Below, in pieces: positions 57,473 to 64,000 of a stretch of DNA of 64,000 nt. The number at the start of each line of letters is the position of its first letter. The stretch's first letter is position 1. Source of the DNA: Blepharisma japonicum (taxonomy: Eukaryota > Ciliophora > Heterotrichea > Heterotrichida > Blepharismidae); contig CATKHK010000011.1 of the NCBI GenBank assembly GCA_949751835.1, forward strand, positions 62,327-126,326. Reading direction: 5' to 3'. A program made the translations under genes and the position numbers. Below the pieces are notes generated by a model. That model did not search any database, had not been told where the DNA came from, and worked only from the letters and a program-made list of their open reading frames with translations.

Positions 57473-58908
57473 ATAAAAATTCTTAAGTTTTAAGTTTACT
57501 TATTATATAAAGCGCTGAATTTAATAAATATTTGTAATATTATATTAAATTGAGAGAGATTATAGGCATATAGATTTTGAATGCACTAATGCTTATGAAA
57601 GGATAGTAAATATTCTATAGAACCTGAGGGCGATTTTGATACAAAAAAGTCAGAGTCTTTAAAAAATAAGCATCTAGTTGCATCTACGAATTTCGCTGAA
57701 CAATTTGTGTTACTGTTTAGAAGAGCTTGAATAAATAACAAATGAGATCCGCTTGCTGGGCAGCTTTTGTTTACTGAATACATTATAGTTGCTGTTTTTT
57801 TGATATGATTTGTAATAATTTAGCCAAAAATTATGACTCTTCAACCACTAGATCAAACTTTTGTTTCTTTCGATGGCAAAGGTTACTTTCTTTTCATGCC
57901 AAAATGCAGTGATGCAATTTCAAAGCGAAACGCCTCTATTTCTTGAAGAAAGCAAACAAAGGATTTATTCCACGATTTCTTATTACCTTTCAAAGTCCAT
58001 CGCTGATCTTCCAATGCAATTTTTAATTCCTTTAAATGATTATGATGCGAGCAAGATTTTCATATTTTATTTTCTTCTGAAAAATTATTTGGAAATTTTG
58101 CTTTCTGTACCTCATATATTCAATCTTTTTATTTCTTTAAAAAAATCCGGTAAATGCATTTAAGCAATCTACGAATTGCATGCAGGAAGTAAGAATAATA
58201 TGAGTTTCATTGAAATAAAAGTATTATAACATTTACCTTTTCATAATAATATTTCTTTTAAGTAGATCAATATCTTTAAAGGCTCTCAAAATTTTTAAAT
58301 TATAAGTTTTGACAATTTATAAAAAGTGTATAAAACCTATAAAATGACTTATTATTTATACCAGCTTTTAATTTAAATCAATAATGCCTTATATTTAGCT
58401 AATGTTATAAATTTTTTAAATCAATTTTTATAATATTTTGAGCAGTCAATTTATCAAAATTTTATATATATAAGGCTAACTGGAGAGGGAAAATTAAAAA
58501 TTTTAGCTGAATTTAAAGATTATCCAAACTATCTATCAAAAGTTTGGATTGTTTTAAAATCCGAACTTGAATTATTAGATTCTTATGGTTAAAATAAATT
58601 AATCGAATTTTTCTTTATAGAAAGTTTTCATGCAAATTTTCTTTGTTGTTTAAGTAACAAGTCAGGACTTTAATAAAAATATATTTTATAGCACCACAGT
58701 AATTTTCTTATTTTTAAAAGGAACTAGAATTGATGTATTTTAAAATAGCTATTTCATGTCAAGAACTAAATATATTTGCCAAATGCTTTTATTATAAAAA
58801 GCATAAATAGTTATTATACCAAAGACTTGATGATTTGGCATTTGCTAGGATTTTGAACAAAATACCTCAACAACATTTATTTTTGATCCCTTTTTGATTT
58901 AATAAAAA
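57473..58908. other. Spacer between ABCG copies 2 and 3
   Basis: About 1.4 kb; contains the truncated ABCG pseudogene at 57600-58080. The remainder is AT-rich with no gene recognised. Confidence 0.5.
57600..58080 (+). pseudogene. Truncated ABCG transporter pseudogene
   Basis: This segment is homologous only to the middle of the ABCG genes, from the linker (EPEGDFDT) to the fourth-fifth helix region (NDYDASKIFIFYF). It has indels (frame change around 57795-57870) and lacks the segment LPLLVYCLMIYW. It carries the TGA at the AWIN position and matches copy 2 best, including LKNKHLVASTNFAEQFVLLFR. No nucleotide-binding domain is present. It is a partial duplication of copy 2 that has decayed. 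Confidence 0.9.
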
Positions 58909-60822
58909 ATGATAACTCCTGAAATATTCTCCAAAAAAGGGATCAGCGGCGAAATTGAGGTTATAACCATGAAAGAGCAGGATGAATCGAGCTTAATCGA
59001 AGCCTATGATGATAAAGCCTCCAATCTGCCAAGAAAACAAGATGAGCGTATAAAAATCCAGTTGTGTTGGGATAATGTCAGCTATGTTATAGAAAGCAAA
59101 GGTGAAGAAACCCAAATATTAAAAGCTGTCTCTGGCAAAGCCAATCCAGGGGAGCTCTTAGTTTTGATGGGGTCTTCGGGGGCAGGCAAAACAACGCTTC
59201 TAAATATTTTAGCAGGGAGACTTAAAAGCAACAATAATGCCAAAATTATTGGTCAGATAACTGCAAACGGAACAAGTATAAAGGACATTGACTTTGGGTA
59301 CTACTCAGCTTATGTGACTCAAGAGGACATTCTTCTTCCTAATCTAACACCTAGAGAGTCTTTAATGTTCTCATCAAGACTTAGGATGCCAGGTCATTAC
59401 CAAGAGCATGTTGATAGGGTAAATGGAATCATAAAAGATCTAAGATTGGTGAAATGTGCAGATAATGTCATTGGAAGTATCACTAAAAAAGGGCTTTCTG
59501 GAGGTGAAAGGAAAAGAGTTTGCATTGGGATGGAACTTATCACTGACCCTATTGTTCTTATACTTGATGAACCTACTTCAGGCCTTGATAGTTTTACAGC
59601 TGAAGTCGTTATTGACTTATTAATAGAGCAAGCAAGGAAAGGCAGAACAGTTATGTCAACTATTCATCAGCCAAGCACCAGCATTTTCGATAAATTTGAT
59701 AGACTGATTTTATTAGCAGAAGGCCATCTTGTATACCAAGGTAAGGCTAAAGACTCGCCTAAGTATTTTGCAAAAACTGGCTATAGTGTTCCAAGGCTTA
59801 TGAATCCAGCAGACTTTTATATGAGACTTCTGCATGTTGTAGACAGAAAGCATCCTACGCAAGAAGAGCATGATAAGATAGAAAACTTGGTCTCTGCTTA
59901 TAACTCAGTAGAACTTACAGATAATTACGATCAATCAGCTCTCGAGCCTTTAAAAAATAGGCATTTACAACCATCTACAAATTTTGCTGAGCAGTTTGGT
60001 TTACTATTTAGAAGAGCTTGGATAAATGCAAGAAGGGATCCACTAGCTGGCCAGCTTTTATTTGTAGAATATATTATGGTTGCCGTTTTGGTTGATTTGA
60101 TTTGCAACAATTTAGCTAAAAATTATGATTCTTCGAGGACAAGGACCCAACTTTTGTTTCTCTCTATGGCAACTGTGGCCTTTTTTTCATGCCAGAACGC
60201 AGCAATGCAGTTTCCAAGTGAGACTCCTTTGTTCCTAAAAGAAAGCAAACAGAGAATTTATTCCACAATTTCTTATTACATTGCAAAATCAATTGCTGAT
60301 CTTCCAATGCAATTTTTACCACTCTTAGTATATTGTCTAATGGTCTATTGGGCAATTCCTTTCAATGATTATGATGCAAGCAAATTTTTTATATTTTACT
60401 TCGTTCTAGTTTTGCTGCAAATAGCTGCTATTGGCATGGGCTATATTTTAGGCTGCATGGTAAAAACAGAAACTGTTGCTTTAGCAGTTTGTCCGATTTT
60501 TTTGCAACCTATGATGCTATACTCAGGATTATTCCCTAGTGTAAATCATTATCCTGAAGGCTTTTCATGGATTCAGTATTTGTCTGTAAGATATATTTAG
60601 TGTATGAGATGGTCCGTTGAAGCTCTTTGTGCGAATGAATATAATGATTTGGGAATGCATTGTCAGCATTGTACAGATTGCCAAAAATGTGATCCATTAA
60701 GAGAACTTGACTTTACTAAGCCAATTGGAGAATGTGTATTTTATCTATGTATTCTCTTGGTGGGTTATAGGCTTATAGCATACTTCCTGCTTTTGAAGAG
60801 AGCAATTGATTCTCGCAGATAG
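58909..60822 (+). CDS. ABCG-type half transporter, copy 3 (one 15-nt intron)
   Basis: Joining 58909-60585 and 60601-60822 gives a 632-aa protein with GSSGAGKTT, LSGGERKR, LILDEP, TIHQP and CQHCTDCQKCDP. The intron is at exactly the same codon position as in copy 2. The Trp of RRAWINARRDP is TGG here. N-terminal 50 residues and the tail differ from the neighbours, while the Walker A to GHYQEH region is nearly identical at DNA level to copy 4. Confidence 0.95.
60586..60600 (+). other. 15-nt intron (ABCG copy 3)
   Basis: The sequence is GTAAGATATATTTAG, two bases or fewer different from the copy 2 intron and at the same site. Confidence 0.95.
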
Positions 60823-62343
60823 ATAAAACTTATTAATTATTTATTTCATAAATCTCATATAGCACACATTAATATACTGATAGAATATGAATTTTCTCTA
60901 CGATTAAAGGTTTATTCCATGTTAAAATTAAAATCTTGTCAGCATAGAAGTTTATATTTATGATATAAAATTTCTTTAATTTATAGCATTTCATTAAGTT
61001 GGAAGTGTTCTTCAAAAACATATTTTATAAAAATCTTATAAATTTAGCAGCTTCGAATATTGATTGAAAGATAAAAACAAATTATCTATAACAAGTTCTA
61101 AGAAATTCTTAGATTTTATAAAGTTAGCTTTAAAAGAATAATTTAGCGATTTATTCAATTTTTTTGCTCAAAAAGACAAAATAACCTTATAACTTGCAGT
61201 GAATTGCAATTTTAAATTGATGAGAATGAATTTTATAAAATTCATTTTTCTTTCTGTCTGCATATTTTATGCCATATTCTTCTTTTAAGGCATATTTATA
61301 AGCTGTAGCCATTTTAGCCAAACTTAAGTCCAAAATCCATAAATCCAGCAGATTTTTTAAGATTTCTTTAACTATAAATATAAAAACACAAATTATACAA
61401 TTTTAAAACAATGCTCTACTTTCCCAGAGGCCTTGATAAAAATAAAGATAAATCAAATATTGAATGCTAAATCTTAAATTGCACATAATTCATACTAAAT
61501 TTCAGGTTTCCACTTTTAAAAGTGCATAAATTTATATATAAAGGCAGCAGCATAAAGTAAAGTAATAAAAATTAGCTTATATAATTAAAATATTATCCCC
61601 TCATGTTAAGTAAGGCTTTTTTATAAAGTTATTTTAAAAATTATTTAGAGATAATTATCCTTATCATTACAAAAATTCCAATAAAATTAAACCCTAAAGA
61701 GCTTAATTGTTTTTTGAGTTGTTATATAATCCATATTGCTTCAGCAGGACTGTTACATTACTCCGCCTTTTTATTATAACCCTTTACCAAATAAGTATCT
61801 CGGGATCATAAATTACTGCAAACGCTTTCTAATAAATTCTCACATTCATCTTAGAATTTTATTTAGTTTAAAAAGCGATCTTTTAAAACTCTTTGCTTTT
61901 TATTTTAATTTTATTCAGAATGTAAAATATTATAATTTCATTAGACAATAATATGCAAGCTGCATTAGATCACTTTCTTTTGTGCTCTTTGGCAATTAAA
62001 GTTAATTTTGTAATTTAACTTAACTTTCATGTAAACTTAAATTTAAATTTAGCTAAAATTAATTCCCTAACTATTAATCTAAAATATATTATGTTCATTA
62101 TTTGCATTATAAAAAGTAGCTTGGCTTTGGAATGCATCTATTTCAGATTTTTCGTTCAATTATTCAATTTTTTAATAAAAAGGGTCTTCATTAGTATCAA
62201 TTCTAATAATAATTTTCGTTCATTTTTATCAAATGATGAATAAAAGCTCACAAATGCACTATAGTTATAATTAAAATTAATTTTAAATTCATACTCATTT
62301 ATCAAACATTTGTTTTCAATAACATTTTAGTGTTTATAATTAT
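60823..62343. other. Spacer between ABCG copies 3 and 4
   Basis: About 1.5 kb of AT-rich DNA. No coding sequence is convincing; a 71-codon open frame around 61736-61951 starts without an ATG and has a Phe/Tyr/Asn-rich composition that simple AT-rich sequence also yields. Confidence 0.5.
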
Positions 62344-64000
62344 TATGTCATCTGCCAAAATTTTCTCCAAAATGGAAAGCAATAACGAAATTGAGGTGAA
62401 TACGCTTAAAGAGCAAGATAACTCAAGCCTTATGGAAGCTTATCAAGAAAAGCCTCAAAGCAAAGACCATGGCCATGATATGAGAACAAAAATTCAATTG
62501 TGCTGGGATAATGTCAGCTATGTAATAGAAAAGAAAGGTGAAGAAACTCAGATTCTTAAAGGAGTCTCTGGAAAAGCTAACCCAGGGGAACTTTTAGTAT
62601 TGATGGGGTCTTCAGGAGCAGGCAAGACAACGCTTCTAAATATTTTAGCAGGGAGACTTAAAAGCAACAATAATGCCAAAATTATTGGTCAGATAACTGC
62701 AAATGGGACAAGTATAAAGGACATTGACTTTGGGTATTACTCAGCTTATGTGACTCAAGAGGACATTCTTCTTCCTAATCTAACGCCTAGAGAGTCTTTA
62801 ATGTTCTCATCAAGACTCAGAATGCCAGGTCATTACCAAGAGCATTTCGAGAGGGTGAATAATATCATTCAAGAATTAAGGTTGGTGAAGTGCGCAGATA
62901 ATATCGTTGGAAGTGTAACTAAAAAAGGTCTTTCTGGAGGCGAAAGGAAAAGAGTTTGCATTGGGATGGAACTAATCACTGATCCGATCGTCCTTTTGCT
63001 AGACGAGCCCACTTCAGGCCTTGATAGTTTTACAGCTGAAATCGTAGTTGACTTATTAATAGAACAAGCTAGAAAAGGTAGAACTGTCATGTCAACTATT
63101 CATCAGCCAAGCACAAGTATTTTTGACAAATTCGACAGGTTGCTTTTGCTTGCAGAAGGTCATCTTGTATATCAAGGCCGTTCTTGTGACTCTCCCAAGT
63201 ATTTTGAAAAAATTGGATATCCAGTTCCAAAGCTTATGAACCCAGCTGACTTTTACATGAGACTTCTCCACGTTGTAGATAGAAAACACCCAACAGAAGA
63301 AGAACATGAAAAAGTTGAAAATTTGGTTTCTTCATACACCACCATAGATCAAGAAGATAATGATTTTGATACCTCAAAGCTTGAAACCTTACAAGATAAG
63401 CATTTGACAGTGCCAACAAACTTTGCTGAGCAATTTATAATTCTTCTTAGGAGAGCATGGATAAATTCAAGAAGAGATCCACTTGCAAGCCAAATGCTAT
63501 TTATAGAATACATAATGACCGCATTTTTAGTCGATATTATTTGCAATAATTTAGCAAAAAATTATGATTCCTCAAGAACTAGAACCCAGATTTTGTTTTT
63601 ATCAATGTCTGCAGTAGCTTTTTTTGCAGCCCAGAATGCAGCAATGCAATTCCCAACTGAAACTCCTTTGTTTCTTAAAGAAAGCAAACAAAGAATATAT
63701 AGCACAATATCCTACTATATGGCAAAATCGATAGCAGATCTTCCAATGCAATTTTTGCCACTACTAGTCTACTGTGTTATGATATATTGGACGATTCCTT
63801 TAAATACCTACGATTCAAGTAAGTTTTTTATTTTCTATTTCCTTCTATTATTGCTGCAAATAAGCTGTCTTGGCATGGGCTATATTTTAGGTGCTATGGT
63901 GAAATCAGAGACCCTTGCAGTAGCAATTACTCCTGTGTTTGTACAACCTTTGATGATGTATTCTGGACTATTCCCTACTGTAAAAAATTTTCCTGAAGGA
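62344..64000 (+). CDS. ABCG-type half transporter, copy 4 (3' end outside window)
   Basis: An open frame of 552 codons from ATG (MSSAKIFSKMESNNEIEV) to the right edge, with GSSGAGKTT, LSGGERKR, LLLDEP and TIHQP. It stops at FPTVKNFPEG, just before the position at which copies 2 and 3 have their intron, so intron status is not visible. The membrane half is more divergent than between copies 1-3 (e.g. FFAAQNAAMQFPTETP instead of FFSCQNAAMQFPSETP). Confidence 0.93.

Noticed and set aside
61736-61951. 71-codon open frame in the ABCG spacer
   Set aside because: No ATG start, low-complexity composition expected from AT-rich DNA, no similarity recognised.

Overview
This window looks like macronuclear DNA of a heterotrich ciliate, most likely Blepharisma. 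It is very AT-rich and gene-dense, with almost no introns. In-frame TGA falls where conserved families need tryptophan, for example both invariant Trp of CKS and the Trp of WD40, RING and ABCG genes. Every gene end I checked uses TAA or TAG, never TGA. The few introns that can be proven are exactly 15 nt long, GT...AG, with an A at position 10. All coding calls below use TGA = Trp. No telomere, rRNA, tRNA or CRISPR array was seen.

Layout. (1) 1-5279 (-): the 5' part of a giant secreted LNR-repeat plus beta-helix protein that runs off the left edge. (2) 5.5-12.8 kb: a compact housekeeping block with CKS1, a repeat-bearing unknown, a helical-repeat unknown, UFC1, a small unknown, a coiled-coil protein, an ABHD17-like hydrolase and a CK1-type kinase. 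(3) 12.8-14.8 kb: an acylated-type MGNC protein followed by a gene-poor stretch with small relic-like ORFs. (4) 14.8-26.8 kb: cytoplasmic dynein intermediate chain, geranylgeranyltransferase-I beta, coiled-coil and LRR proteins, a member of an unnamed paralogous family, LSM14/Scd6 and a neudesin-like MAPR protein. (5) 27.1-31.7 kb: a tandem array of three pepsin-like membrane-anchored proteases, the middle one frameshifted. (6) 31.8-46.6 kb: eIF2B-beta, cytosolic 5'-nucleotidase III, kelch proteins, a RING protein, a large coiled-coil/EF-hand protein whose start codon is apparently split by a 15-nt intron, the second member of the unnamed family, a FYVE-like coiled-coil protein, a short TM9SF-like protein and a small Ser/Pro-rich gene. 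(7) 47.3-51.6 kb: MATE transporter, COQ2, CDH1/FZR1 and PEX19. (8) 53-64 kb: a tandem array of four ABCG half-transporters plus one truncated pseudogene; the last copy runs off the right edge.

Functional themes are ordinary cell biology: cell-cycle control (CKS1, CDH1), ufmylation (UFC1), prenylation with a candidate CaaX substrate class (PGGT1B; PEX19 ends in a CaaX box), dynein transport, mRNP regulation (LSM14), translation initiation (eIF2B-beta), ubiquinone synthesis (COQ2), and expanded surface, secretory and export families (LNR/beta-helix, pepsins, MATE, ABCG). The most unusual points are the split start codon at about 39.39 kb, intron presence/absence between tandem ABCG paralogs with signs of gene conversion, the unnamed two-member protein family, and several extremely short intergenic spacers.
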